Assembly: GCF_000695795.1 (NCBI RefSeq)
Contig: NZ_JNCA01000021.1
Span: 62,001 to 126,000, forward strand
Origin: Flavobacterium seoulense
GTDB lineage: Bacteria > Bacteroidota > Bacteroidia > Flavobacteriales > Flavobacteriaceae
DNA length: 64,000 bases
Direction of reading: 5' to 3'
Made by a program: the position numbers and the translations under genes. Below are positions 8,161 through 15,886 of the stretch, piece after piece (the stretch's first letter is position 1; every line of letters begins with the position of its first letter). Under the pieces are notes generated by a model. That model ran no database searches and was not told where the DNA came from. It saw only the letters and a program-made list of their open reading frames with translations.

Positions 8161-10221
8161 TTAGATTTTAATTTTTTCCAAATCTAGTAAAAAACTGAAT
8201 TCTTTGGCTAATTCTTTTAGCGCTTCAAACCTTCCCGAAGCTCCTCCGTGACCTGCATCCATATTGGTATCTAAATATAAAACGCTGCTATCTGTTTTAT
8301 ATTCTCTCAATTTAGCAACCCATTTAGCTGGTTCCCAATATTGTACCTGAGAATCATGTAATCCTGTAGAAACATACATGTTTGGGTATTTTTGTTTTTT
8401 AACATTATCATAAGGCGAATACGATCGCATGTATTGATAGTATTTTTTAACATTTGGATTTCCCCACTCGTCATATTCTCCAGTCGTTAATGGTATAGTA
8501 TCATCTAACATTGTTGTCATTACATCTACAAAAGGAACCTGAGCAATTACACCATGATACAGCTCTGGGGCTTCATTGATAATCACGCCCATAAGCAATC
8601 CTCCTGCCGAACCGCCTTCGGCATACAAATGTTCGGCTGAAGTATATTTTTGCCTAATAATGTGCTTAGAACAGTCGATAAAATCAGTAAATGTATTTTT
8701 TTTGTGAAGCAATTTTCCATCTTCGTACCAATTCCTGCCTAAATCTTCTCCTCCGCGAATGTGCGCAATAGCATAAATAAATCCTCTGTCTAGCAACGAC
8801 AAACGCGTAGATGAAAAATAGGCATCCATAGAATGACCATAAGATCCGTAAGCATACAGCAACAACGGATTTTTACCATCTTTCTTCAATTCTTTTCTGT
8901 AAACCATTGAAATAGGAACCTTAGTGCCGTCTTGTGCCGTTGCCCAAATACGCTCTTCGATGTAATTATTTTTATCGAATTTACCTCCTAAAACTTCCTG
9001 TTCTTTTTTGACTTCTTTTTCTTTGGTACGCATATTAAAATCAATCACCGATGATGGTGTTGCCATCGATTGATAACTATAGCGTAGAATTTCGGTTTCA
9101 AAATCAACATTGGTAGAAGTGTAAGCAGTATAGGTTTCGCTGCCAAAAGGTAAATAATACTCTTCCGAACCATCCCATGCCATGATTCTAATTTTATTTA
9201 AACCTCCCTGGCGTTCATCGATAACTAAATAGTTGGAAAAAATTTCAATATCTTCTAATAAAACATCTTCACGATGACCAATGATTTCTACCCAATTTTC
9301 AGCTGAAGTAGCATCTTCTGGTGTTTTCATCAACTTAAAATTATCAGCATCATCTTTATTGGTCAAAATATAAAAACTATCCTTGTAGTGATTAATGCTA
9401 TACTCTATGCCTCTTTTTCTTTTTTGAAAAATCTTAAATTTTCCATCTGGAGTATCAGCATTTAAAATTCGATATTCAGAAGTCAGGGTACTTCCTGACT
9501 CGATGGCTAAATATTTTCTGGATTTTGATTTGGCAATATCAACGCTAAAAGTATCGTCTTTTTCGAAATAAACTAATACGTCATCTGCCTGTTTTGTTCC
9601 TAATTTATGTTTGAAAATTTTATCCGAACGCAAGGTGACTTCGTCCTGACTGGAATAAAAAATGGTTTTATTATCGTTAGCCCAAACTGCTGAACCCGTT
9701 ACTTTTTCGATTCGGTCTTCCAGAATTTCATTCGTTTCTAAATTCTTAACCTGAATCGTGTAAATTCGTCTGCCAATAACATCAGTGCTAAAAATAGCCA
9801 GTTTATTATCGGGGCTAATGCTCATTCCGCCCAGTTTAAAATAAGACTGACCTTCGGCTAATTCATTACAGTCGAAAAGAATTTCTTCTTTTGCCGAAAG
9901 ACTTCCTTTCTTTCTGGAATAAATAGGATAATTTTTGGCTGTTTCAAATCGGGTGATGTAATAATAGCCATTGTATAAATACGGAACCGACTCGTCCTGC
10001 TCTTTAATTCTTGACTTCATCTCCTCATACAAATCATTTTGAAAATCCTTCGTATGAGCCGTCATTTGCTGATAATATTCATTTTCTTTTTTAAGATAAT
10101 CAATCACTTCAGGATTTTCACGGTCTTTTAACCAAAAATAATTATCCGTTCTACGGTCTCCAAATTTTTCAAATTCAGTAGGTATAATTTTAGCAACAGG
10201 CGGTTGTAATTTTTCTATCAT
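8161..10221 (-). CDS. ptrB: Oligopeptidase B (prolyl oligopeptidase family, S9A)
   Basis: Starting at the ATG at 10221 the product is 686 residues, the usual length of oligopeptidase B. The N-terminal part carries DNYFWLKDRENPEV and a seven-bladed propeller region. The C-terminal alpha/beta-hydrolase domain has the catalytic Ser538 in GGSAGG, Asp623 in LHDSQVQYWEP and His658 in AGHGG. The enzyme cleaves short peptides after basic residues in the cytoplasm or periplasm; no signal peptide is visible from this start. The frame stays open further upstream, but that extension runs through the promoter of the divergent ybaB gene and is not typical protein. A -7 box lies at 10259-10266. Confidence 0.9.
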   Translation of the reverse strand: MIEKLQPPVAKIIPTEFEKFGDRRTDNYFWLKDRENPEVIDYLKKENEYYQQMTAHTKDFQNDLYEEMKSRIKEQDESVPYLYNGYYYITRFETAKNYPIYSRKKGSLSAKEEILFDCNELAEGQSYFKLGGMSISPDNKLAIFSTDVIGRRIYTIQVKNLETNEILEDRIEKVTGSAVWANDNKTIFYSSQDEVTLRSDKIFKHKLGTKQADDVLVYFEKDDTFSVDIAKSKSRKYLAIESGSTLTSEYRILNADTPDGKFKIFQKRKRGIEYSINHYKDSFYILTNKDDADNFKLMKTPEDATSAENWVEIIGHREDVLLEDIEIFSNYLVIDERQGGLNKIRIMAWDGSEEYYLPFGSETYTAYTSTNVDFETEILRYSYQSMATPSSVIDFNMRTKEKEVKKEQEVLGGKFDKNNYIEERIWATAQDGTKVPISMVYRKELKKDGKNPLLLYAYGSYGHSMDAYFSSTRLSLLDRGFIYAIAHIRGGEDLGRNWYEDGKLLHKKNTFTDFIDCSKHIIRQKYTSAEHLYAEGGSAGGLLMGVIINEAPELYHGVIAQVPFVDVMTTMLDDTIPLTTGEYDEWGNPNVKKYYQYMRSYSPYDNVKKQKYPNMYVSTGLHDSQVQYWEPAKWVAKLREYKTDSSVLYLDTNMDAGHGGASGRFEALKELAKEFSFLLDLEKIKI

Positions 10222-10258
10222 TATAGTTAAATCTTCACATTTTTTGTAATGGTTCGGG

Positions 10259-10266
10259 CAAAAATA
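10259..10266 (-). promoter_or_regulatory. -7 promoter element of the oligopeptidase gene
   Basis: TATTTTTG on the reverse strand (CAAAAATA on the plus strand) is an exact TAnnTTTG match 38 bases upstream of the chosen ATG. No clear -33 TTG accompanies it. It supports the shorter 686-residue start. Confidence 0.45.
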
Positions 10267-10312
10267 GTTGAAACCATTTCTAATACGAACACCTTTTTCA
10301 TCAATTTTAACA

Positions 10313-10341
10313 TTGTAGTCAGCGTAAAAATAGTAATTTCG
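10313..10341 (+). promoter_or_regulatory. Promoter of ybaB
   Basis: TTG (10313-10315), an 18-base spacer and TAATTTCG (10334-10341) match the Flavobacterium promoter pattern with one mismatch in the -7 box. The ybaB ATG follows 28 bases later. Confidence 0.5.
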
Positions 10342-10368
10342 TGGACTAATCAATTAAAAAAAATCAAA

Positions 10369-10689
10369 ATGGATTTAATGGGAATGATGGGTAAATTAAA
10401 AGAGACCCAAAATAAAATTGAAGAAACTAAAAAACGTCTGGATAACGTACTTGTTGACGAACAAAGTACTGATGGTTTACTAAAAGTAACTATTACTGCC
10501 AATAGAAAAATAAAATCAATCACTATTGCCGATGAACTATTAGAAGACAAAGAACAACTGGAAGATTACATGATTTTAGTTCTTAATAAAGCCATCGAAA
10601 AAGCAACAAAAGTAAACGAAGCCGAACTTGATGCGGTTGCCAAAATGGATATGCCAATGATTCCTGGAATGGATAATCTTTTTAAGTAA
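10369..10689 (+). CDS. ybaB: YbaB/EbfC-family nucleoid-associated protein
   Basis: A 106-residue protein starting [19 protein letters not shown]. It has the family's N-terminal amphipathic helix, a central three-stranded sheet ([19 protein letters not shown]) and a C-terminal helix. The C-terminal tail [14 protein letters not shown] is methionine-rich, as often seen in YbaB. Family members bind DNA as homodimers and coat the nucleoid. The ATG at 10369 is chosen because the longer frame upstream reads through the divergent promoter region. In many bacteria ybaB sits with dnaX/recR, but here it stands alone between oligopeptidase B and threonine aldolase. Confidence 0.9.
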   Translation: MDLMGMMGKLKETQNKIEETKKRLDNVLVDEQSTDGLLKVTITANRKIKSITIADELLEDKEQLEDYMILVLNKAIEKATKVNEAELDAVAKMDMPMIPGMDNLFK

Positions 10690-10701
10690 AAAAGTTAGGG
10701 G

Positions 10702-10739
10702 TTAAGAGTTATGAGTTTTTCACAACCCATAACTCTTAA
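10702..10739. terminator. Inverted repeat between ybaB and ltaE, terminator-like
   Basis: TTAAGAGTTATG (10702-10713) pairs with CATAACTCTTAA (10728-10739). Further AGTTA/TAACT words continue on both sides (to about 10758). It lies between convergent genes. The heptameric wording links it to the GTTAGAA-type intergenic repeats elsewhere. Confidence 0.55.
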
Positions 10740-10747
10740 ATTTTAAC

Positions 10748-11767
10748 TCATAACTTAGACAAGCTTTCAATCACATAAGTATGCATAACCTCACGGTAAT
10801 CTAAATGGGTTACCATTCTTAATTTTCTATTACCTACTGAGCTAATTGAAATATTCTTTTGTTTTAATTTTTCAATAAAAGTTTCATCATTATATTCTGG
10901 AACTAATGAAAAAATTAAAATATTAGTTTCTACCGGTTCTACTGAAGCTACCCAGGATTTTTTCTTTAAAATATTAGCTAATTCCTTCGCACGTCTATGA
11001 TCTTCGGTCAATAATTTAATATTGTTTTCCAAAGCATAAATTGCTCCGGCAGCCAAATATCCTGACTGACGCATCGCACCTCCCAAGACTTTTCTAATTC
11101 GTAAAGCACGCTGAATGGTCTTTTTATCACCTAATAAAACCGAACCAACCGGAGCACCTAATCCTTTTGAAAAACAAACCGAAATAGTATCGAATATTCT
11201 CCCAAAATCTTTTGGATTCTGTCTTTTGGCTACTAAAGCATTCCAAATTCGGGCTCCATCTAAGTGTAACTTTAAATTATTGGCCTCGCAAACGGCTTTT
11301 ATTTTTTCCAATTCCTCCATTTCATAACAGGCACCACCACCAATATTAGTTGTGTTTTCAAGACAAACTAAACTTGTTAACGGACTATGGTAAAAATCAG
11401 GTTTATTAATAGCACCTTCAATTTGCTCTGCAGTAATCATTCCGCGATTGCCTTCCAGCAAACAACAGGAAACACCACTATTAAAAGAAACACCACCCGC
11501 TTCAAAATGAAAAATATGCGAATATTTATCGGCTATTAATTGTTCGCCAGGTTGGGTATGCAGTTTGATTGCTGTTTGATTTGCCATTGTTCCCGAAGGG
11601 AAAAACAAAGCAGCTTCCATTCCAAAAACAGCAGCTACTCTTTCTTCCAGTTCAATTACCGAAGGATCTTCTTTATAGACATCATCCCCTACATCGGCGT
11701 TGAACATATATTGTAACATTTCGTAGGACGGTTTTGTTACCGTATCACTAACTAAGTTTATTTGCAT
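10748..11767 (-). CDS. ltaE: Low-specificity L-threonine aldolase
   Basis: A 339-residue fold-type I PLP enzyme that splits L-threonine or L-allo-threonine to glycine and acetaldehyde. It begins MQINLVSDTVTKPSYEML, the family's typical N terminus. It has FPSGTMANQTAIK at the PLP-phosphate region, LDGARIWNA with the aspartate that contacts the pyridine nitrogen, and the PLP lysine in VCFSKGLGAPVGS. Length and order of motifs are normal. It is divergent from prfB, and their -7 boxes face each other (11823-11843). It acts alone in glycine supply or threonine turnover, with no operon partner in the window. Confidence 0.9.
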   Translation of the reverse strand: MQINLVSDTVTKPSYEMLQYMFNADVGDDVYKEDPSVIELEERVAAVFGMEAALFFPSGTMANQTAIKLHTQPGEQLIADKYSHIFHFEAGGVSFNSGVSCCLLEGNRGMITAEQIEGAINKPDFYHSPLTSLVCLENTTNIGGGACYEMEELEKIKAVCEANNLKLHLDGARIWNALVAKRQNPKDFGRIFDTISVCFSKGLGAPVGSVLLGDKKTIQRALRIRKVLGGAMRQSGYLAAGAIYALENNIKLLTEDHRRAKELANILKKKSWVASVEPVETNILIFSLVPEYNDETFIEKLKQKNISISSVGNRKLRMVTHLDYREVMHTYVIESLSKL

Positions 11768-11822
11768 TTTTATATTTTTAATAGAGATACAGCAGCTGTA
11801 GTCCCTACGTGATTTTTTTTAC

Positions 11823-11843
11823 TATTTTTGCGTAACAAAATTA
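11823..11843. promoter_or_regulatory. Face-to-face -7 elements of prfB and ltaE
   Basis: TATTTTTG on the plus strand (11823-11830) drives prfB, and TAATTTTG on the reverse strand (11836-11843) drives ltaE. Both match TAnnTTTG exactly and are only 5 bases apart. Their expected start sites fall within the opposite -7 box, so the two promoters should compete. Recognisable -33 TTG boxes were not found. Confidence 0.5.
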
Positions 11844-11851
11844 CACAATTT

Positions 11852-12950
11852 ATGACAACTACCGAACAAATTAAAGGTATTGTGGAGCGCCTTGGTGCGT
11901 TGAGGAGGTATCTTTGACGTCGATGCTAAACTTATCGAAATTGCTAACGAAGAAGAAAAAACCTTTGCTCCGGATTTTTGGAACAACGCCAAAGAAGCCG
12001 AACTTATTGTAAAGAATCTTCGAAACAAAAAAAAGTGGATTGAAGACTACGACAAAGCCGTTAGTTTAACTGACGAATTACAGCTGGCGTACGAGTTTTA
12101 CAAAGAAGGCGAACTCACATCAGAAGAACTGGACGAACAATACCAACTGACTCAAAATCATATTGAAGGCATCGAATTTAAAAACATGCTTTCGGATGAA
12201 GGAGACAGTTTAAGTGCTGTTTTACAAATTACAGCAGGAGCCGGTGGAACCGAAAGTTGCGACTGGGCTTCTATGCTAATGCGTATGTACATGATGTGGG
12301 GCGAAAAATACGGCTTTAAAATAAAAGAGCTCAACTACCAGGAAGGCGATGTTGCGGGAATAAAAACCGTAACGCTGGAATTTGAAGGCGATTATTCTTT
12401 TGGTTACCTAAAAGGTGAAAACGGCGTACACCGTTTGGTTCGTATTTCTCCATTTGACAGTAATGCTAAACGTCATACTTCGTTTGCTTCTGTTTATGTG
12501 TATCCATTGGTGGATGATAGTATTGAAATCGACATTAATCCTGCTGATATCGAAATTACCACTTCCCGATCCAGTGGTGCCGGAGGACAAAACGTAAATA
12601 AGGTAGAGACAAAAGTTCAGCTGTATCACAAACCAACAGGAATCCAGATTCAGTGTTCTGAAACCCGTTCGCAGCAAGACAACAGACAGCGTGCTATGCA
12701 AATGCTTCGTTCTCAATTGTACGAAATCGAATTGAAAAAGAAACAGGCACAACGTGCTGATATTGAAGCCGGAAAAATGAAAATTGAATGGGGTTCACAA
12801 ATTCGAAATTACGTGATGCAGCCTTACAAATTAGTCAAAGACGTTCGTACAGGAACAGAAACCAGTAATGTTGATGGCGTAATGAACGGCGAAATCGACG
12901 AATTCCTAAAAGCCTATCTAATGATGATGGGACAAAAAGAGGAAGAGTAG
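11852..12950 (+). CDS. prfB: Peptide chain release factor 2, programmed +1 frameshift
   Basis: Release factor 2 ends translation at UGA and UAA codons. The first frame runs from ATG 11852 to an in-frame TGA at 11915-11917 (21 codons). The +1 frame from GAC at 11916 continues to 12950, giving 365 residues, the normal RF2 length. SPF (residues 199-201), the stop-codon recognition tripeptide, and GGQ (244-246), which triggers peptidyl-tRNA hydrolysis, are both intact. The frameshift site has AGGAGG, a 3-base spacer, CTT and TGAC, the classic arrangement. The gene therefore regulates itself: low RF2 favours shifting. It is a real gene, not a pseudogene. Confidence 0.97.
11903..11918 (+). promoter_or_regulatory. 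prfB +1 recoding site
   Basis: The site consists of AGGAGG (11903-11908), TAT, the slip codon CTT (11912-11914), the in-frame stop TGA (11915-11917) and a following C. The Shine-Dalgarno-like AGGAGG with 3-base spacing stimulates the +1 slip in other bacteria. It is notable here because genes in this window otherwise lack Shine-Dalgarno sequences. Confidence 0.93.
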
Positions 12951-13247
12951 ATTGCAGTGGTCAGTATTCAGAAGGCAGATTTTAGACAAGATTACATTGT
13001 TTACGCACTCCTACTGTCCTTAGCTTTCGCAGTTGAGTGTCAAATGTTTGAAGAATGCGTAAAAAGAAAAGCTGTTTGATCCGCCGCGGCGGAGAGTTCT
13101 TTTCTTTTAGCATTCGAAAACTAATTTGACAAACGAGAAAGCGCAAGTCTTGATTTTTTTGTTTCTTTTTTGATCAAGCAAAAAAGAAAAACAATTAAAA
13201 GTTAACATATCAGGAAGCAGAATTAAGCATTCTAATAATAAACATTC
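12951..13247. repeat. Intergenic region with MITE-like long palindrome and other repeat words
   Basis: No gene is present. A long imperfect palindrome spans about 13038-13131: TGTCAAAT/ATTTGACA outside, GAATGC/GCATTC and AAAAGAAAAG/CTTTTCTTTT inside, and a GC-rich centre TCCGCCGCGGCGGA (13080-13093). Just beyond it, around 13168-13196, TTTCTTTTTTG and CAAAAAAGAAA form a second inverted repeat around TGATCAAG. At 12957-12989, GGTCAGTATTCAGAAGGCAG resembles the repeat at 15017-15060. No terminal target duplication was found by eye. Confidence 0.6.
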
Positions 13248-13280
13248 AAACCCGACAATTTAAAAAATGTCGGGTTTGTT
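13248..13280 (+). terminator. Hairpin terminator (prfB side)
   Basis: AAACCCGACA (13248-13257) and TGTCGGGTTT (13268-13277) form a perfect 10-bp stem followed by a T-rich stretch. It is nearly 300 bases beyond prfB, with the intergenic repeat in between. Confidence 0.75.
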
Positions 13281-13372
13281 ATTTTATAAAATCAAACCTA
13301 TTTCAACAACAAACATCATTGTAGTTTTTTAATTACATTTACAACTGTAAATTAATTCAAATTTTGATTTCG

Positions 13373-14998
13373 ATGAAAAACACTTCCCTTGTACTAATTA
13401 CATTATTGGTTTCGGCAATATCATTTGCACAGAAACCCATTTTTACTTCGGCAAAAATCAAAGCAGCAACCGTTTATTTTAATGCTGCCGAATTGACCCA
13501 AAACACCTCTGTAAATCTCCCGGCGGGAACAAGTGAAATTGTCATTAAAAACGTAGCTAATCATTTGAACCAAAATACAATTCAAATTGCTGCGCCAAGT
13601 TCGGTGACTGTTTTATCGGTTCAGTTTACTAATAATTATATCTCTGAATTCGAAATAGACGAAAGCAATCCTGTTATAAAACGAGTGAGAGACAGCATTA
13701 CCTGGGTAAAAAAAGAAATCAAACGCATCCAAATTTTAAATAATTCAAACAAACAAGCTATCGTACTTTTAGACAACAATCAATCGGTTACAGGAGCAAA
13801 TACCGGTTTAAATGTAGCCGAATTAATAAAACTTGTTGATTATTCGAAAGCCAAAAGAACCGAACTGGAAAATACAATAGTCGATTTACAGGAAAAAGAA
13901 GAAAATTGGAACAAAAAACTAACTGCTTTAAATAGTAAATTAGAATTCAATACTAAAAACGAAGAAAAAACTTCTACAGGAAAACTAATTCTACAAGTAA
14001 TGACTAATACTGCAGGAATAGTACCATTGGATATTACTTACATCACTAACTCCGCAACCTGGAGACCTTTTTATGATCTTCGTGCCGAAAGTATTAAAGC
14101 CCCAATTAACATGATGTATAAAGCTCAGGTTTTCCAAAATTCAGGGATTGACTGGAAAAAAGTAAAGCTGACTTTATCAAGCGGAAACCCAAATCAAAAC
14201 AATCAGGCTCCTGAATTACAGCCTTGGTTTTTAAGATATCATGAAGAGATTTTAAGTGTAGCTCCCGCTGGTTCAGGACCTAAAAATGATGCTCTGAAAG
14301 AAGTTGTTGTTGTAGGTTATGGAACTCAAAAAAAAGCTACTAAACAAGAAAGTTCCAGTATTTCAAACTACACCACAATCAACGAAAACCAACTCAATGT
14401 ATCCTTTGATATTGACATTCCTTATGATATTTTATCCAACTGGAAAGCACACAGCGTATCCTTGAAAGAAATAAAATTACCGGCTACTTACAATTATTAT
14501 GCTGCGCCAGGAGCTGATAAAGAAGCCTTTTTATTAGCCGAAATAGAAGATTACTCCAAATACAATTTATTACAGGGCGAAGCCAATATTATTTTTGAAG
14601 GCATGTATGTTGGAAAAACAAACATTAACCCAAATCAAACAGCCGATACTTTGAAATTAAGTATGGGAAGAGATAAAAAAATCGCCATCAAACGTGAAAA
14701 AGTAGCCGATAAATCAGGAACAAAATTCTTGTCTTCTTATAAAGAACAAACTTTTACCTATGACATAACGGTTAAAAACAATAAAAAAGAGGATATCGAA
14801 ATTGAGTTAAAAGACCAATATCCATTAAGCACAGACAAAGAAATTACAGTAGAACTTACAGACAGCGGCAAAGCCAAAGTAAATCAGGAAACCGGAATGC
14901 TCAACTGGAATTTAAAACTGGCAGCCAATGAGACTAAAAAAATCAGAATTAGCTATAAAGTGAAATATCCAAAAGACAAAAACATAGATAATTTGTAG
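13373..14998 (+). CDS. MuiA-family protein (DUF4140/DUF4139), with SusC-like EVVVVGYGTQKK segment
   Basis: A 541-residue exported protein. A signal peptide (hydrophobic to about residue 17, ending SFAQ) precedes a DUF4140-like N-terminal domain with a coiled-coil segment, and a DUF4139 beta-rich C-terminal domain. These are the two parts of the mucoidy-inhibitor MuiA family, whose molecular role is unsettled. Residues 310-321 read EVVVVGYGTQKK, the signature that in SusC-like TonB receptors lies between the N-terminal domain and the plug. It sits in a low-complexity stretch in the middle of DUF4139. The ATG at 13373 is preferred over the upstream in-frame TTG at 13364. It has no obvious operon partner. 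Confidence 0.8.
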   Translation: MKNTSLVLITLLVSAISFAQKPIFTSAKIKAATVYFNAAELTQNTSVNLPAGTSEIVIKNVANHLNQNTIQIAAPSSVTVLSVQFTNNYISEFEIDESNPVIKRVRDSITWVKKEIKRIQILNNSNKQAIVLLDNNQSVTGANTGLNVAELIKLVDYSKAKRTELENTIVDLQEKEENWNKKLTALNSKLEFNTKNEEKTSTGKLILQVMTNTAGIVPLDITYITNSATWRPFYDLRAESIKAPINMMYKAQVFQNSGIDWKKVKLTLSSGNPNQNNQAPELQPWFLRYHEEILSVAPAGSGPKNDALKEVVVVGYGTQKKATKQESSSISNYTTINENQLNVSFDIDIPYDILSNWKAHSVSLKEIKLPATYNYYAAPGADKEAFLLAEIEDYSKYNLLQGEANIIFEGMYVGKTNINPNQTADTLKLSMGRDKKIAIKREKVADKSGTKFLSSYKEQTFTYDITVKNNKKEDIEIELKDQYPLSTDKEITVELTDSGKAKVNQETGMLNWNLKLAANETKKIRISYKVKYPKDKNIDNL

Positions 14999-15016
14999 AT
15001 TGCAAATTTTAGAACG

Positions 15017-15148
15017 CAGTGTTCAGTTCTCAGAATGCAGATTTTAAAATCTGTATTCTGAACACTAAATACTGAACACTGAACACTTCCTTCTAACTTC
15101 TAACTTCTAACTTCTAACTTCTAACTTCTAACTTCTAACTTCTAACTT
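15017..15148. repeat. Nested inverted repeat plus eight CTAACTT heptamers
   Basis: CAGTGTTCAG (15017-15026) pairs perfectly with CTGAACACTG (15072-15081). Inside, CAGAATGCAGATTTT (15031-15045) meets its near-perfect complement at 15046-15060 without a loop. From 15093 to 15148 follow eight exact tandem copies of CTAACTT, ending 5 bases before the pentapeptide gene's ATG. Both word types recur in other intergenic regions of the window. Confidence 0.85.
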
Positions 15149-15153
15149 AAAAA

Positions 15154-15723
15154 ATGACCGAGTACTTCTTTGACCAGCATTACAACAACCTCCACTATGG
15201 TCTGAAAACGCTCAACCTTAAAGAATTTGAAAGCTGTACGTTTACCAATTGTAATTTTTCCGAATGCAATTTTATAGGCGTTACTTTTATCGATTGCCAG
15301 TTCAATAATTGCGTTTTTAATAATGCAAAAGTCAATCACACGGCTTTTAGAACCGTCTATTTTAATGATTGCCAAATCAAAGAAGTCAATTTTGCCATGA
15401 GTGACAAACTCATATTCGAAATACACTTTAACCACTGCATTCTGGATTTCTCAAAATTCTATGCTTTAAAAATAAAAGGCACTTCTTTTACTAATTGCAG
15501 CCTGATTGCGGTTGACTTCATGGCGACTGATTTAACAGCTGCACAATTCCACCACTGCGATTTGTACCGCGCTGAATTTGAAAAAGCCATTGCTAATAAA
15601 GTTGATTTTAGAAGCAGCTACAACTACACCATCGATCCCTCAAAAACCAAACTAAAAAAAGCGCAATTTGCTCTCGAAGGATTAAAAGGCTTGCTGTATA
15701 AACATGATATTATTGTTGAATAG
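15154..15723 (+). CDS. Pentapeptide-repeat protein
   Basis: A 189-residue cytoplasmic protein whose residues 20-165 follow the A(D/N)LXX five-residue periodicity, for example FESCTFTNCNFSECNFIGVT, FIDCQFNNCVFNNA and FHHCDLYRAEF. This predicts a right-handed quadrilateral beta helix like Qnr and MfpA. Cysteine often fills the stack position. Family members can mimic DNA and protect gyrase, but many have no known role, so quinolone protection is only a possibility. No signal peptide is present. The leader consists of eight CTAACTT repeats that end just before the ATG, which may affect its translation. Confidence 0.85.
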   Translation: MTEYFFDQHYNNLHYGLKTLNLKEFESCTFTNCNFSECNFIGVTFIDCQFNNCVFNNAKVNHTAFRTVYFNDCQIKEVNFAMSDKLIFEIHFNHCILDFSKFYALKIKGTSFTNCSLIAVDFMATDLTAAQFHHCDLYRAEFEKAIANKVDFRSSYNYTIDPSKTKLKKAQFALEGLKGLLYKHDIIVE

Positions 15724-15812
15724 TTTTGTTTTTAACAATACTTTTTTTGTAAGAATATTTTAATACTTTTGAAAATAAATAATATGCATCAATAATTAAT
15801 AAAACTTGCGCA

Positions 15813-15867
15813 TAACATGCGGTTTGGGATCAAAACATGTCAAATTTATGCGTATATAAACGAGTTA
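15813..15867. repeat. Weak attC-like site
   Basis: TAAC (15813-15816), followed by ATGCGGTTT, and AAACGA followed by GTTA (15864-15867) resemble the outer boxes of an integron attC site, 55 bases long. The inner pairing is poor, so alone it would not be convincing. It gains interest from the stronger site at 16766-16893 on the other side of the next gene. Confidence 0.3.
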
Positions 15868-15886
15868 CCAGCAATTTTGAATCACT

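Noticed and set aside
10222..10353. N-terminal extension of oligopeptidase B by 44 residues.
   Set aside because: It runs through the divergent promoter region and has no family-like sequence; the 686-residue form is the standard length.
10249..10368. N-terminal extension of YbaB by about 40 residues.
   Set aside because: It overlaps the divergent promoters, and the family starts at the [12 protein letters not shown] region.
11852..12186. prfB looks like a broken gene because a TGA ends the first frame after 21 codons.
   Set aside because: The TGA sits in the canonical RF2 recoding context (AGGAGG, CTT, TGAC), and the +1 frame gives full-length RF2 with intact SPF and GGQ.
15093..15148. Tandem repeats reminiscent of a CRISPR array.
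   Set aside because: Units are 7 bases long, directly adjacent and without spacers; no cas gene is present.
15813..15867. Taking the first attC-like site as firm evidence of an integron on its own.
   Set aside because: Only the outer TAAC/GTTA and a few inner bases can pair; it is kept as a weak site that matters only with the stronger one at 16766-16893.
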